Shown: positions 49,360-58,294 of the stretch, piece after piece
Numbering within the stretch: position 1 is the stretch's first letter
Layout of the letters: each line of letters begins with the position of its first letter
Source: Gammaproteobacteria bacterium
GTDB taxonomy: Bacteria; Pseudomonadota; Gammaproteobacteria; Natronospirales; REEB76
NCBI GenBank assembly: GCA_036383255.1
Contig: DASVOS010000003.1
Span: 56,479 to 120,478, forward strand
Length of the DNA stretch: 64,000 nucleotides
Reading direction: 5' to 3'
The notes under the pieces: model-generated
What the model saw: the letters and a program-made list of their open reading frames with translations, nothing else
Told to the model about the DNA's origin: nothing
Databases searched by the model: none
Program-made: the position numbers and the translations under genes

Positions 49360-49528
49360 TTCGGCATCCGGATGTTTATTTTCGGCTGAACGACGCTTTT
49401 CGTATCTTTACCGGTCCGGAAGTGTTACAAGGGTGCGCTGTCCGCAGCCTCAGATGACCGAAGCCTTCCGTCTTCCTTCCTCTCCGACCGTAGCAGCACA
49501 TCCCTTCCTTCACTATCGAGTAATTCGC

Positions 49529-49816
49529 ATGTCACAGCAGAACAAGTTGTATGTCGGTAATTTCCCCTTTTCGGTCGATGAGTCGCAGCTGCGCGAGATC
49601 TTCTCCCAGTACGGCGAGATCTCGGAACTCAACCTGATCATGGACCGCGACAGCGGGCGTCCCAAGGGCTTCGGTTTCATCACCTTCGCCTCCCAGCAGT
49701 CCGCCGAGAAGGCGCTGGAGCAGAACGGCAAGGACATGGGCGGCCGCGCCCTCCGGGTGAACATGGCCATGGACAAGCCGCGCACCACGGGCGGCAGTGC
49801 TCGTCCGCGCTGGTAA
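49529..49816 (+). CDS. RRM-domain RNA-binding protein
   Basis: 95 residues with a single RNA recognition motif: RNP2 LYVGNF (7-12) and RNP1 KGFGFITF (46-53), then a short basic tail (TTGGSARPRW). Such bacterial proteins bind single-stranded RNA and are often cold- or stress-induced. There is no Shine-Dalgarno sequence before the ATG, and the 170-base leader is pyrimidine-rich, so translation may be controlled by RNA structure. Last gene of the cassette, followed by a terminator. Confidence 0.92.
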   Translation: MSQQNKLYVGNFPFSVDESQLREIFSQYGEISELNLIMDRDSGRPKGFGFITFASQQSAEKALEQNGKDMGGRALRVNMAMDKPRTTGGSARPRW

Positions 49817-49839
49817 CACAGCCGCATATTGATGCAGAG

Positions 49840-49866
49840 AGCCCCGCCGCGAGGCGGGGCTTTTTT
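49840..49866 (+). terminator. rho-independent terminator of the intact cassette
   Basis: AGCCCCGCC-GCGA-GGCGGGGCT followed by T residues (49861-49866). Same design as 33458-33484. Confidence 0.9.
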
Positions 49867-49883
49867 ATGCCCGCGCGACAGGC

Positions 49884-50264
49884 TCAGTGCAGCGGCGCGG
49901 TGCCCGACAGCTTGTCGACCTTGAGCAGGTGCTTCTTCGCCAGGGCCAGCAATTGGCCTTCGGAGGGGTGGTCCACCGTCTCCCAGGCCTTGATCTGCTT
50001 CGCCAGGGCAGGGCGGTGCTTCTCCACGTAGTGCCGGAAGTCCGCTTGGGCGCTGTGCGGCCCCGCCACCAGCACTTCAGCCACGCCCTTCAGCGCATCG
50101 CAGACTTCGCCGAAGAACTCGTGTTCCGTGCGCACCTCGCTGCCGTGCTGGCGGGTGTAGTGCTTGTGGGCGTCGATCTTCCGGGACTGCAGGTCCTTCG
50201 CATCGAACTGCAGCACCTGGGCATGCTGATGGTCTATCAGGAGCGCGGCATGATGGAGTGGCAT
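49884..50264 (-). CDS. eRF1-like translational-machinery/host-attachment-type protein
   Basis: 126 residues. HHAALLIDHQHAQVLQFDAKD, HEFFGEVCDALKGVAEVLVAGPHSAQADFRHYVEKHRPALAKQIKAWETVDHPSEGQLLALAKKHL follows the RNase-H-like/eRF1-domain-2 pattern of small proteins annotated as translational machinery protein or protein required for attachment to host cells. No GGQ motif, so not a release factor. Convergent with the RRM cassette. Confidence 0.65.
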   Translation of the reverse strand: MPLHHAALLIDHQHAQVLQFDAKDLQSRKIDAHKHYTRQHGSEVRTEHEFFGEVCDALKGVAEVLVAGPHSAQADFRHYVEKHRPALAKQIKAWETVDHPSEGQLLALAKKHLLKVDKLSGTAPLH

Positions 50265-50377
50265 GGAAATCCCTCGGCTATCTCTATTTGGGTATATGCA
50301 GGATAGTCCTGCGGCCAGGGTCCATACCTGATCTACATCAAGTCAGCGACGCTCCTTGCCGGGCGGCAGGCGCCAGG

Positions 50378-50536
50378 TCAATGGCTTCCCAGCAGCAGCC
50401 ACAGGATGAGGATGACCACGATGAGGCCGGCGCCGCCGCTCGGGTAGTAGCCCCAGGAACGCGAATACGGCCAAGTGGGCAGGGCGCCGATCACGATCAG
50501 GATGAGGATGATCAGAAGTATCAGTCCGATGCTCAT
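50378..50536 (-). CDS. DUF3309 small membrane protein
   Basis: 52 residues from ATG 50536. MSIGLILLIILILIVIGALPTWPYSRSWGYYPSGGAGL is the invariant DUF3309 sequence: two membrane helices separated by the LPTWPxSRxWGYxPSGG loop. Widespread in proteobacteria, function unknown, often in stress-related neighbourhoods. Confidence 0.85.
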   Translation of the reverse strand: MSIGLILLIILILIVIGALPTWPYSRSWGYYPSGGAGLIVVILILWLLLGSH

Positions 50537-50662
50537 GTCTTGATTCCTTCTTGTACTTGGTATGACAAGCATGAGCCGGCGTAGGAGCCAGGTCTGTGCT
50601 CCAGCACACGCGGATGAGTCATCGTGGCCCGGTAAGTGACATATGCCCCGGACCGACGGCTT

Positions 50663-51130
50663 CTATTCCTCCTCCACCCGCTTATAGGTCAATTGCAGGT
50701 CCGGTTCCCAAGGGCCGCCGTCCTTCGACATCTCGCCCTTCGACACGAGGGTACGGCCGCCGTCGGTGAAGGTGCCGGTGAAGCGCTGGGAGAATTTCGG
50801 GTTGTAACGCCACCAGGTCCAGACGCCGTCCCGCATCGCGGTCTGGATGTTGCGCGAGACCCCGCGCTCGTCGAAGTACAGCATCCAGCACTCACCGGCG
50901 ACGTTGTCGCTGCCGAAGATGGCGAGGCCGCTGGGCACCTCCGGCTCGTCGGTCTCGGAGCGCATCATCAGGAACGCGCCGCCCTCGATCCACTGGAACG
51001 AGGCGCGGCCGTGGAACACCTTGCCCGGCACGTGAGGATGCGTGCCTTCGGTGGTCCACTCGCCCACCAGCACGCGGAACGGCTCGAGCGCGGGATTGGG
51101 GATGACGGCTTCCTGGGCGAGGGGGCTCAT
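50663..51130 (-). CDS. DUF1579-like cytosolic protein
   Basis: 155 residues without a signal peptide. LEPFRVLVGEWTTEGTHPHVPGKVFHGRASFQWIEGGAFLMMRSE and VSRNIQTAMRDGVWTWWRYNPKFSQRFTGTFTDGGRTLVSKGEMSKDGGPWEPDLQLTYKR show the repeated strand pattern of calycin-like DUF1579 proteins. Function unknown. Related in fold, not closely in sequence, to the exported protein at 30098. Confidence 0.65.
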   Translation of the reverse strand: MSPLAQEAVIPNPALEPFRVLVGEWTTEGTHPHVPGKVFHGRASFQWIEGGAFLMMRSETDEPEVPSGLAIFGSDNVAGECWMLYFDERGVSRNIQTAMRDGVWTWWRYNPKFSQRFTGTFTDGGRTLVSKGEMSKDGGPWEPDLQLTYKRVEEE

Positions 51131-51299
51131 GTCGGTATCTTGAGCCTTTGCGGGGCCAGACGCCGGGACGCGGGCCGCAGTTTTGCCGGCGGGTGGAGGG
51201 GCTGGTCACGAAAAGCGGGGTATGTTGCAATCCTTCCGCCGTGAGCCCCACGTAATGGCGAAGGCGATCGGCAGGCGCTATTCCGGAGGAAGTTCACTC

Positions 51300-52430
51300 A
51301 TGATGTCCTTGGCCCGCGTGGCGCTCACTGTCCTGGTGTTACTCGTCCCGTTCGCCACCTGCGCTGACGAAGCACCCAAGCCCTTCACCCAGGACGACGC
51401 CCGCGCCATCGTCGGCAACCTGCAGAAGGTGGTATCGCCACGGGGCATAGACGAGCGGCTGCTGATCTTGGTGGGCGGCGTCCACCAGTGGATCACCGTC
51501 AAGGGGCGGGACGACCGCAACCCCATCCTGCTCTTCATCCACGGCGGGCCGGCGGCGCCGGAGATGCCCACCAGCTGGACCTTCCAGGACGGTTGGGAGG
51601 ACTTCTTCACGGTGGTGCAGTGGGACCAGCGCGGCTCGGGCAAGAGCTACAACGCCAACGATCCGGCGGACATCAAGTTCACCCTGAGCGTGCAGCAGAT
51701 AACCGATGATGCGGCGGAAGTGGTGCAGTACCTGCGCCAGCGCTACCACCAGGACAAGGTGTTCGTGATCGCCCATTCCTGGGGCACCGTGCCGGGCTTG
51801 AGGCTCGCCCAGGAGCACCCGGAGTGGCTCTATGCCTACATCGGCATGGGCCAGATCATCGACATGCGGGAGAACGAGCGCCTGGACTACGAGTCCGTGC
51901 TGGCCTCCGCCAAGGCGGACCACAACGACAAGGCGGTGAAGGAGCTGGAAGCCATCGCACCCTATCCCGATCCCAAGCGCCCCGTGACCTTCGACGAGAT
52001 CGGGGTGGAGCGCGGCTGGTCGGTGTACTACGGCGGCCTCACCTGGAATCGCAAGAGCTACGACTACTACTACGACGCCGGCAAGCTCTCGCCGGATTAC
52101 ACGGACCAGGACCTGGCCGCCATCGACAAGGGCTCGCTCATGTCCCTGACCCGGCTCCTGCCGGAACTCATGGCCGTGGACTTCACCCGAACCACGGACT
52201 TCAAGTGCCCCATCGTGATCTTCAACGGCCGGCACGACATCACCACCTCCGCCGCCCTGGCGGCGGCCTGGTTCAAGACCGTGCGCGCTCCCGTGAAGAA
52301 GCTGGTCTGGTTCGAGGACTCAGCCCACATGATGCAGATCGAGCAGCCGGGCCAGGTGCTATTGCACCTGGTACAGGACGTTAGGCCGCTCTCGGACAGG
52401 GATAGCTACGATACGAGCACGGAACGGTAG
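51300..52430 (+). CDS. exported alpha/beta hydrolase, proline iminopeptidase-like
   Basis: 376 residues from ATG 51300 with GGAGGA upstream. Signal peptide MMSLARVALTVLVLLVPFATCADE. Oxyanion motif FIHGGPAAPEM, DQRGSGKS, nucleophile Ser in IAHSWGTVPG, Asp in GRHDITTS and His in DSAHMMQIE form the complete hydrolase set, and the HGGP/DQRGxGxS pair is typical of S33 proline iminopeptidases. Periplasmic; substrate unknown. Confidence 0.85.
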   Translation: MMSLARVALTVLVLLVPFATCADEAPKPFTQDDARAIVGNLQKVVSPRGIDERLLILVGGVHQWITVKGRDDRNPILLFIHGGPAAPEMPTSWTFQDGWEDFFTVVQWDQRGSGKSYNANDPADIKFTLSVQQITDDAAEVVQYLRQRYHQDKVFVIAHSWGTVPGLRLAQEHPEWLYAYIGMGQIIDMRENERLDYESVLASAKADHNDKAVKELEAIAPYPDPKRPVTFDEIGVERGWSVYYGGLTWNRKSYDYYYDAGKLSPDYTDQDLAAIDKGSLMSLTRLLPELMAVDFTRTTDFKCPIVIFNGRHDITTSAALAAAWFKTVRAPVKKLVWFEDSAHMMQIEQPGQVLLHLVQDVRPLSDRDSYDTSTER

Positions 52431-52439
52431 CGAGGCGGG

Positions 52440-53435
52440 TCAGCGGAGCTGGACGCTCTGCCGTCCGCGCTCGATCAGGCCCTTCTCGATCCCCGGCCAC
52501 TGGCCATAGGCCTTGCCGCCTTTCTTGAGGTCCGCCGCGGTGAGACCTGCCGGCGCGGGCTCGCTGTAGATGACCATCAGCTCCTTGCGGCCGCCATCCA
52601 TGAGGTGCACGAAGCGCACCAAGATCATGGACTGGGGCAGTGCGTAGCCCTGTTTGACCAGCAGTGCCTTGAGATGCGCGGTGTCGGAATCAGGCCCGTC
52701 CTTGGAATCCAAGGTTTCTGCCCAGGTGTCTACCAGGAAATCCAGACCGCCCAGCATCACGTGGCGCGCGGAGTCATAGGTGTGGTGGTACTCGGGGTGC
52801 GAGGGGAGATAGGCCTCGAACTGCACCCAGTAGAGGCGCTGTACCTGCTTGTCCTTGTCCGCGCCCACGAATGCATGCAACTCGATGTCGTCGAAATAGG
52901 TCTGCAGTATCCAGCGGTCCGCGCCGGCATAGGCCGCGGAAGCGGGCAGGGTGATCGCCACCGCGGGGTCGCGCTTGGACGAGACGACGTTTCCCTGCAC
53001 CGTACGCTCGGGTTTGAGCGCCGCAGCGTCCGCCATCAGCGGTTCCGCCGCATGGAACGTGGGCGACCAGCTGTGGACCTCGCCCGTGAACATCTCGCGG
53101 GTGATGGAAGGATCCGCGGCCATGATGGTCTTGGCGTCGGCCAGATCCTTGGCCTTTAGGACCACCACGCCGCCGGGTTCATCGAGCGTGGGCCCGGCAT
53201 CCAGGATCGTGCCTTCCTGGAACAGCTTCTTCATATATAGGTAGTGGGCGCCGATGGCATCCTGCTGTTTCATGGGCACGCCTTCCTTCCACGCCGGCCC
53301 TTGCTTGTAGAGGATCACGAAGAGCGCGCTGTCTTTGGGTGCATCCTCCGCTGCTGCCGAGGCCGCAAGCAGCAGCGCGGCCGCTACGGCATTTCGGCAA
53401 ACCCCCTTCCAATCCCAGCATCCAGGCTTCGCCAT
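52440..53435 (-). CDS. exported protein with N-terminal YCII domain
   Basis: 331 residues. Signal peptide ends near LAASAAAED. Residues ~35-125 (SALFVILYKQGPAWKEGVPMKQQDAIGAHYLYMKKLFQEGTILDAGPTLDEPGGVVVLKAKDLADAKTIMAADPS) are a YCII-like ferredoxin fold with the GPTLD loop. The C-terminal half is a separate domain of unknown family. YCII fused to an export signal is uncommon. Starts at ATG 53435. Confidence 0.65.
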   Translation of the reverse strand: MAKPGCWDWKGVCRNAVAAALLLAASAAAEDAPKDSALFVILYKQGPAWKEGVPMKQQDAIGAHYLYMKKLFQEGTILDAGPTLDEPGGVVVLKAKDLADAKTIMAADPSITREMFTGEVHSWSPTFHAAEPLMADAAALKPERTVQGNVVSSKRDPAVAITLPASAAYAGADRWILQTYFDDIELHAFVGADKDKQVQRLYWVQFEAYLPSHPEYHHTYDSARHVMLGGLDFLVDTWAETLDSKDGPDSDTAHLKALLVKQGYALPQSMILVRFVHLMDGGRKELMVIYSEPAPAGLTAADLKKGGKAYGQWPGIEKGLIERGRQSVQLR

Positions 53436-53555
53436 CGTTTCGCTTCCTATCCATTCAAGGCCGAAGGACTAGTCTATCTATTGCGCAGACGATGAACATT
53501 ATGTCTAATTACGGGGCCGCAGGATGCTGGCACCGGAAGGCTTTTGGAGAGAGAC

Positions 53556-54005
53556 ATGTCTGAGCTGGAATTGCTCCATGAAAGGATGCGTGGGATCTAC
53601 ATCGGGCGCCGCTTCGTAGGTGAGATCCCGGAGAGCGAGTGGCACGCCATCGCCGACTACGTGCGTGGCAACCCCGTCATCTGGCAGGCCCAGGCCCGCA
53701 ACCTCCTGCGGGTGGTCGGCCGGGTGTTCGGCTTCGGCTTCATCAGCGTACCGCTCGGCGTGTTCTGGACCGCGGCCATGCTGGGCTGGGTCGGCAAACC
53801 CATCGCCATCGGCGGCATCGACGGCCACGTGGGCGGGCTGCTCAGCCAGCCGGGGCTCATCATCGCCGCCGTCGCGCTGGGTGTCGGCGCCATGCGCGCG
53901 CTCGGCCTCAAGCTCGGCTACGTGAACTTCTTCTCGAAGGCCCACAGCGCGCTGCTCAAGGAGCGCCTGGGACTCGACGAGCCCGGTGAATGTTCCGTCC
54001 GTTGA
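53556..54005 (+). CDS. small membrane protein of unknown function
   Basis: 149 residues from ATG 53556, set by GGAGAG six bases upstream. A soluble N-terminal part (ELLHERMRGIYIGRRFVGEIPESEWHAIADYVRGNPVIWQAQARNLLRVV) precedes two hydrophobic segments (FGFGFISVPLGVFWTAAMLGW, GLIIAAVALGVGAMRALGL) and a short basic-acidic tail. No family identified. 57 bases upstream of the acyltransferase 3 gene on the same strand. Confidence 0.55.
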   Translation: MSELELLHERMRGIYIGRRFVGEIPESEWHAIADYVRGNPVIWQAQARNLLRVVGRVFGFGFISVPLGVFWTAAMLGWVGKPIAIGGIDGHVGGLLSQPGLIIAAVALGVGAMRALGLKLGYVNFFSKAHSALLKERLGLDEPGECSVR

Positions 54006-54062
54006 CGCTGACTCCGGTATCCTGACACTCGCCGAAACCTGCGCCTCGCGCCAGGGTCATCC

Positions 54063-55217
54063 ATGCAGAGATCGACTGGCTCACGCGACCCGGGCATAGA
54101 TCTCCTGCGGGGACTCTCCATCCTGCTCGTGGTGCTGCACCACATCGGGCTGCGCATCCCGCTCCGGCATACGGCACTCGGCGCGTTCCTGCCGCCGCGC
54201 CTCAGCAGCGCCCTCAACTACAACGGCTACGAGGCGGTGTTCGTGTTCTTCGTCATCTCGGGCTTCCTCATCGCCCGCAACAGCCTGCGGCGCTGGGGCA
54301 GCCTGGGCCGGCTGGATTATCGTGCCTTCTATGCGATGCGCTTCGCCCGCATCGTCCCCTGCCTGTTGGCGCTGGTGGCTGTCCTCAGCCTGCTCCATCT
54401 GCTGGGTGCAGGGGATTACGCGATACACCGCCCAGGCCAGTCGCTCACCGGCGCTGCCGCGGCGGCACTCGGCTTCTACCTAAACTGGTACGAAGGGCTC
54501 TTGGGCTACCTGCCCGGCAACTGGGACGTGCTGTGGTCCCTCTCCATCGAGGAAGTCTTCTACTTGGGCTTTCCGGTGGTCTGCCTGCTCACGCGGCGCA
54601 CGGCGATACTGCTGCCGCTGCTCGTGCTGCTGGCTCTGTCGCTGCCTTACACCCACGCCGCGGCAGCGGGGAACGAGATCTGGCAGGAGAAGGCTTATCT
54701 CCCGGGTATGGCGGCGATCGCCATGGGTATCCTGGCGGCGCTCACCGTCGAGCATGCCAAGACGCCCCGGCGCGGCGTGGCCCTCGCGCTCGGTCTTGCC
54801 GGCGCGTTCGGTCTCGCCGCGGTGTTCACGGTGGAGGACCTGCTGTGGTCCGCGTGGCACGACGCCACGCTGCTGCTGCTCACCTTCTCCAGCGCTGCGC
54901 TCCTGCTCGGCATGCACTGGCGGGGGACGCGGCTGCCCCCGGGACTGAGCTGGTTCGCCGGTTTCGGGCGGCTGAGCTACGAGATCTACCTTAGCCACAT
55001 GTTCGTGGTGTTCACCGTGGTGAGTCTCTACAAAGCCTCCGGAGAAGTGGCACTCGGCTGGTTCTGGTATCCGCCGGCGGTGCTCGCCTGCTGGGCTTTG
55101 GGCTGGCTCATCGCCCGCGGGCTCTCGATGCCGGCCGATGCAGCCTTGCGCCGCCGCCTGCTGAGGCGGCCAGTGGCCGGTTCCCCGTCGCCGCTGCCGG
55201 CCGAAGCGACGGAGTGA
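54063..55217 (+). CDS. acyltransferase 3 family membrane protein
   Basis: 384 residues with about ten membrane segments. GIDLLRGLSILLVVLHHIGLRIP carries the Arg and His characteristic of acyltransferase 3 (OafA/YrhL) enzymes, and FVFFVISGFLIARNSLRRWG is the second signature; SLSIEEVFYLGFPV contains the conserved SIEEQFY-like motif. It acetylates or otherwise acylates surface polysaccharide, lipid or a small exported molecule. Confidence 0.88.
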   Translation: MQRSTGSRDPGIDLLRGLSILLVVLHHIGLRIPLRHTALGAFLPPRLSSALNYNGYEAVFVFFVISGFLIARNSLRRWGSLGRLDYRAFYAMRFARIVPCLLALVAVLSLLHLLGAGDYAIHRPGQSLTGAAAAALGFYLNWYEGLLGYLPGNWDVLWSLSIEEVFYLGFPVVCLLTRRTAILLPLLVLLALSLPYTHAAAAGNEIWQEKAYLPGMAAIAMGILAALTVEHAKTPRRGVALALGLAGAFGLAAVFTVEDLLWSAWHDATLLLLTFSSAALLLGMHWRGTRLPPGLSWFAGFGRLSYEIYLSHMFVVFTVVSLYKASGEVALGWFWYPPAVLACWALGWLIARGLSMPADAALRRRLLRRPVAGSPSPLPAEATE

Positions 55218-55257
55218 GCGTCTGCCACTGGTACATGAGCACGGCCCGTTCTGGTAC

Positions 55258-55286
55258 CTAACAGTCGTCACGCTGGCCGCTATAGT
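55258..55286 (+). promoter_or_regulatory. promoter placing transcription start at the GNAT start codon
   Basis: CTAACA (55258-55263), 17-base spacer, TATAGT (55281-55286). The -10 ends seven bases before the ATG at 55293, so the transcript would be leaderless or nearly so. Confidence 0.45.
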
Positions 55287-55292
55287 CAGCCC

Positions 55293-55922
55293 ATGAAGAT
55301 CCAGACACCCGCCTTGAATGGCCGCCACGTGCGGCTCGAGCCCTTGAGCCTCGACCACCTGGAAGCGCTCATGGCCGCGGCCAGGAGCGATGACGCCGAA
55401 CTCTACCGCTGGACCATCGTGCCCCAGGGCCGCGAGGCCATGCGCGCTTATATAGAGGAAGCCCTGGCCTGGCAGGAAGCGGGCACCGCGGCGCCTTATG
55501 CCACCGTGCGCCAGGCGGACGGCGCCGTGATCGGCTGCACCCGCCTCTTCGACCTCACCCGCTGGGACTGGCCGAAGGGCCACGCACGACACGATTCCAA
55601 TGCGCCGGACGTGGGGGAGATCGGCTTCACCTGGCTTAGTCCCCGGGCCATACGCACCGCAGCCAACACCGAGGCCAAGCTGATTATGCTGACCCAGGCC
55701 TTCGAGGGCTGGGGCATGTTGCGCATCTGCCTGCAGACCCACCACCGCAACGAGCGCTCCCGTGCCGCCATCCAGCGCATCGGCGGCCGGTTCGAGGGCA
55801 TCATCCGCGCCAGCCGGCTGGCGCCGGACAATACCCCGCGGGACACGGCCCGCTTCTCCATCGTCGCGGCAGAATGGCTGGAGGTGCGGGCGAAGCTCAT
55901 GGACATGCTCGGGAAGGATTAG
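55293..55922 (+). CDS. GNAT-family N-acetyltransferase (RimJ/RimL type)
   Basis: 209 residues. LNGRHVRLEPLSLDHLEALMAAA begins the RimJ/RimL/YjcK group. VGEIGFTWLSPRAIRTAANTEAKLIMLTQAFEGWGMLRICLQTHHRNERSRAAIQRIGGRFEGIIR contains the acetyl-CoA loop and the conserved N-x-x-S-x-x-A-I-x-x-x-G end. It transfers acetyl from acetyl-CoA to a protein N-terminus or small amine. No Shine-Dalgarno before the ATG, in line with the leaderless promoter. Confidence 0.85.
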   Translation: MKIQTPALNGRHVRLEPLSLDHLEALMAAARSDDAELYRWTIVPQGREAMRAYIEEALAWQEAGTAAPYATVRQADGAVIGCTRLFDLTRWDWPKGHARHDSNAPDVGEIGFTWLSPRAIRTAANTEAKLIMLTQAFEGWGMLRICLQTHHRNERSRAAIQRIGGRFEGIIRASRLAPDNTPRDTARFSIVAAEWLEVRAKLMDMLGKD

Positions 55923-55986
55923 AATCTACCCAGCCGGCGACACCGCCCGGCATGGGGTGAGGGAAGGGATCTTGCGTCATCAGGCC

Positions 55987-57531
55987 ATGTCCGCGCGTCC
56001 GCTCGCGCTCTTCGCACTCCTGTCCCTTCCGCTATTCCACGTGCCGGCCGCGCGGGCCGACGAGGTCAGCGCCGGCACGCAGCGCCAGCTCGGCAACTGC
56101 GCGACGTTGGGCGAGGCGGTGCGCCGCTTCGCCGGCGCCCGCGACCACGGTCTCGCCAAGATGGATGCATTCCAGAAAGTGACGCAAGGCCAGTCCGCCT
56201 ACGTGCCGGGCTCGCTCCTGGATCAGACGCTGCAGTGGCCCTACGATCACCCGGGCGAGCAGCAGATCACCACAGCCTCGCACTTCTACCACCGCTGCGT
56301 GCTGGACGGCCTCGATGTGCTGACGCTGGCCACGGATCAGGAACTCACCGGCGTTTCCTTGAGTTGCCAGCAGCAGCACGCGGGTGATGCGAACGCCATC
56401 GACACCTGCATCGCCGCCGCCACGGACGCCATCGTGGCCCGTACCCAGACCACCGCGCCCGCGGCGGTCTCGGCCACGCCATCCAGCGCCACCAGCCCCA
56501 GTTTGTCACCGGACAGCGCGACACTGGCCGCTGCCGAGGCGGTGGCGGCGAACGCGCCGCCGCTCCCCGCGCCCGTCGCCGAGCCTCCGCCCGCGCTCAA
56601 GCTCGAGCCCACCTCGCCGGATGCCTCGGCGCCGATGTGGGTGGAGGTTCCGCAGGCGCCCGCGCCGACATCCGTGAGACCTTCCACGCAAGTTGCGGTC
56701 ACCGCGCCCGCCGCGCCGCTGCCCGCCGCGCCGCTTGAACCCACGGCTCCGGCGCCCGTCACCGCGCCGGCGCAGACAGATCTCTCCGCCGCCGCACCGG
56801 TGGCAGTGAAGTCTGCCGCGCCGCAAGTTGCCGTCGCTTCGCCGAATGCGCCGGTGGCCATGCCCGCACCGGCGCCCATCGCGCCGAAGCCTGCCCCGCA
56901 GTTCGTCGCAGTCGCGCCGGTCCCCGCCGTACCGCCAGCACCAGCAGCCCCGGCGCCCACGCCGCAGGTGGCGGCGGTGGCATCGGCTCCCCCCGTCGTC
57001 GCCACACCGGCTGCATCCAAGCCGGCCCATGCCGAGCCCACCGTGGCCGCCGGCCAACCCGCCAGCGTGGAGGAGTACGGCCAGCTCAAGCTCGGCATGC
57101 CGCTGAGGGACGCCATCAAGACCTTCCACAGCTACGGTGAGCGCGGCACGGATGAGCAGGGCTCCGAGACCTATACCTTCCTGGTGGGCGGCGGCCATGC
57201 ATTCATCACGCTGCGCACCTCGCCCACGCACCCCGGCGAACTCTACGGCATCCAGGTGACGGGCAGCCCCGAAGCCGAGCTCGCGCCGCTGGCGGGCGTG
57301 GCGCTGGGCGACACCGCCACCGCGCTGTTCACGAAGGTGGGTGAGCCCACCGCGCGCACGCCGGTCAAGGACTACCACACCATGTGGAGCTACCTCGGCC
57401 ACAACTACTCGTTCGAGGTGAGCGACGGCGGTGACGTGATCAGCCTCGTGATCTACGGCTACGCTGGCACGCCTCACGACGAGTCCATGGACGACGGCGA
57501 GGACGAGGACGGCGATGGGGCAGGCTTCTAG
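55987..57531 (+). CDS. exported protein with long Ala/Pro linker and C-terminal repeat domain
   Basis: 514 residues from ATG 55987. The signal peptide ends near PAARADE. Residues ~30-155 are a helical domain with four cysteines (GNCATL, HRCVLD, LSCQQQ, DTCIAA); 155-360 is almost pure Ala/Pro/Val/Thr, a disordered envelope-spanning linker; 365-490 is a compact domain (YGQLKLGMPLRDAIKTFHSYGERG, VALGDTATALFTKVGEPTA) resembling BamE-like modules; the tail is acidic. Similar linker design to 15327. Function unknown; could bridge inner and outer membrane. Confidence 0.6.
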   Translation: MSARPLALFALLSLPLFHVPAARADEVSAGTQRQLGNCATLGEAVRRFAGARDHGLAKMDAFQKVTQGQSAYVPGSLLDQTLQWPYDHPGEQQITTASHFYHRCVLDGLDVLTLATDQELTGVSLSCQQQHAGDANAIDTCIAAATDAIVARTQTTAPAAVSATPSSATSPSLSPDSATLAAAEAVAANAPPLPAPVAEPPPALKLEPTSPDASAPMWVEVPQAPAPTSVRPSTQVAVTAPAAPLPAAPLEPTAPAPVTAPAQTDLSAAAPVAVKSAAPQVAVASPNAPVAMPAPAPIAPKPAPQFVAVAPVPAVPPAPAAPAPTPQVAAVASAPPVVATPAASKPAHAEPTVAAGQPASVEEYGQLKLGMPLRDAIKTFHSYGERGTDEQGSETYTFLVGGGHAFITLRTSPTHPGELYGIQVTGSPEAELAPLAGVALGDTATALFTKVGEPTARTPVKDYHTMWSYLGHNYSFEVSDGGDVISLVIYGYAGTPHDESMDDGEDEDGDGAGF

Positions 57532-57955
57532 CCTCAGCGGCGGCTGCCACTGCAGCAACCTGAGGCTCGAGATCTCACTGAGCCGTGCGCCGGAGTCGTA
57601 TCAGCCGCGCGCCTGCGACTGCGAGTTCTGCGCCCGTCACGCCGCGGCGTATATCTCCGATGCCCAGGGTTCCCTCGCCATCCACGTCAAGGATGCGGGC
57701 CGGCTCGCGCGCTATCGCCAGGGCAGCGGACAGGCGGAGTTCCTGCTCTGTTCCGATTGCGGCGTGCTGGCGGCGGTGATCCATGAGAGTGAGGGCCGTC
57801 GCTATGGCGCCGTGAACGCCCACGCCTTCGGTGGCGGCGAGTCTTTCGGCACGCCGCAACCCGCGTCCCCCAAGACCCTCTCGTCCGCGCAGAAGATCGC
57901 CCGCTGGCAGGAAGTCTGGTTCCCCGATGTGGAGCTGCGTTTAAGCGTCCCCTGA
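57515..57955 (+). CDS. GFA-like zinc protein
   Basis: 146 residues overlapping the preceding gene by 17 bases. SGGCHCSNLRLEI, CDCEFCARHAAAYISDAQG and CSDCGVLAA are the three ligand groups of the GFA fold. The second group is CxCxxC followed by ARH, differing from the CNCSIC of the gene at 38356. Likely a cytosolic zinc protein acting on glutathione adducts or aldehydes; unproven. Confidence 0.78.
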   Translation: MGQASSLSGGCHCSNLRLEISLSRAPESYQPRACDCEFCARHAAAYISDAQGSLAIHVKDAGRLARYRQGSGQAEFLLCSDCGVLAAVIHESEGRRYGAVNAHAFGGGESFGTPQPASPKTLSSAQKIARWQEVWFPDVELRLSVP

Positions 57956-57958
57956 GGG

Positions 57959-58294
57959 TCAGTCCCGGTTCAGCATCATGATCGGCCGGATCTCGATGGC
58001 GCCATGGGCGCGGGCGCAGGGCGTGTCCGCCACCAGCCGCACCACCTCTTCCACATCGTCCGCCTCGATGATGCTGAAACCCGCGAGCGGCACCTCGAGC
58101 CGTCCCTGCGGCCCGTCAGCCACCCGGGGCACGCCTTCCCAAGCGCGTACGGTGGTGACATCGCTCTCCACGGCGCCCATGAGCGCGCCGCGCTCGCGGA
58201 TCTTCGTGTCTTGGGCCAGGAGCTCATCCTGTTCCCGTTTCGGAAGCTTCTTCCAGTCCTTCTCGTCACCATAGGCCAGGCATAGGTATTTCAC
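57959..58294 (-). CDS. YCII-related protein
   Basis: 111 residues from GTG 58294, with TGGAGG just upstream. MKYLCLAYGDEKDWKKLPKREQDELLAQ, TVRAWEGVPRVADGPQGRLEVPLAGFSIIEADDVEEVVRLVADTPCARAHGAIEIRPI is the DGPF/YCII pattern (DGP followed by G-F strand). Such proteins are often encoded with ECF sigma factors; none is here. Function unknown. Confidence 0.8.
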   Translation of the reverse strand: MKYLCLAYGDEKDWKKLPKREQDELLAQDTKIRERGALMGAVESDVTTVRAWEGVPRVADGPQGRLEVPLAGFSIIEADDVEEVVRLVADTPCARAHGAIEIRPIMMLNRD

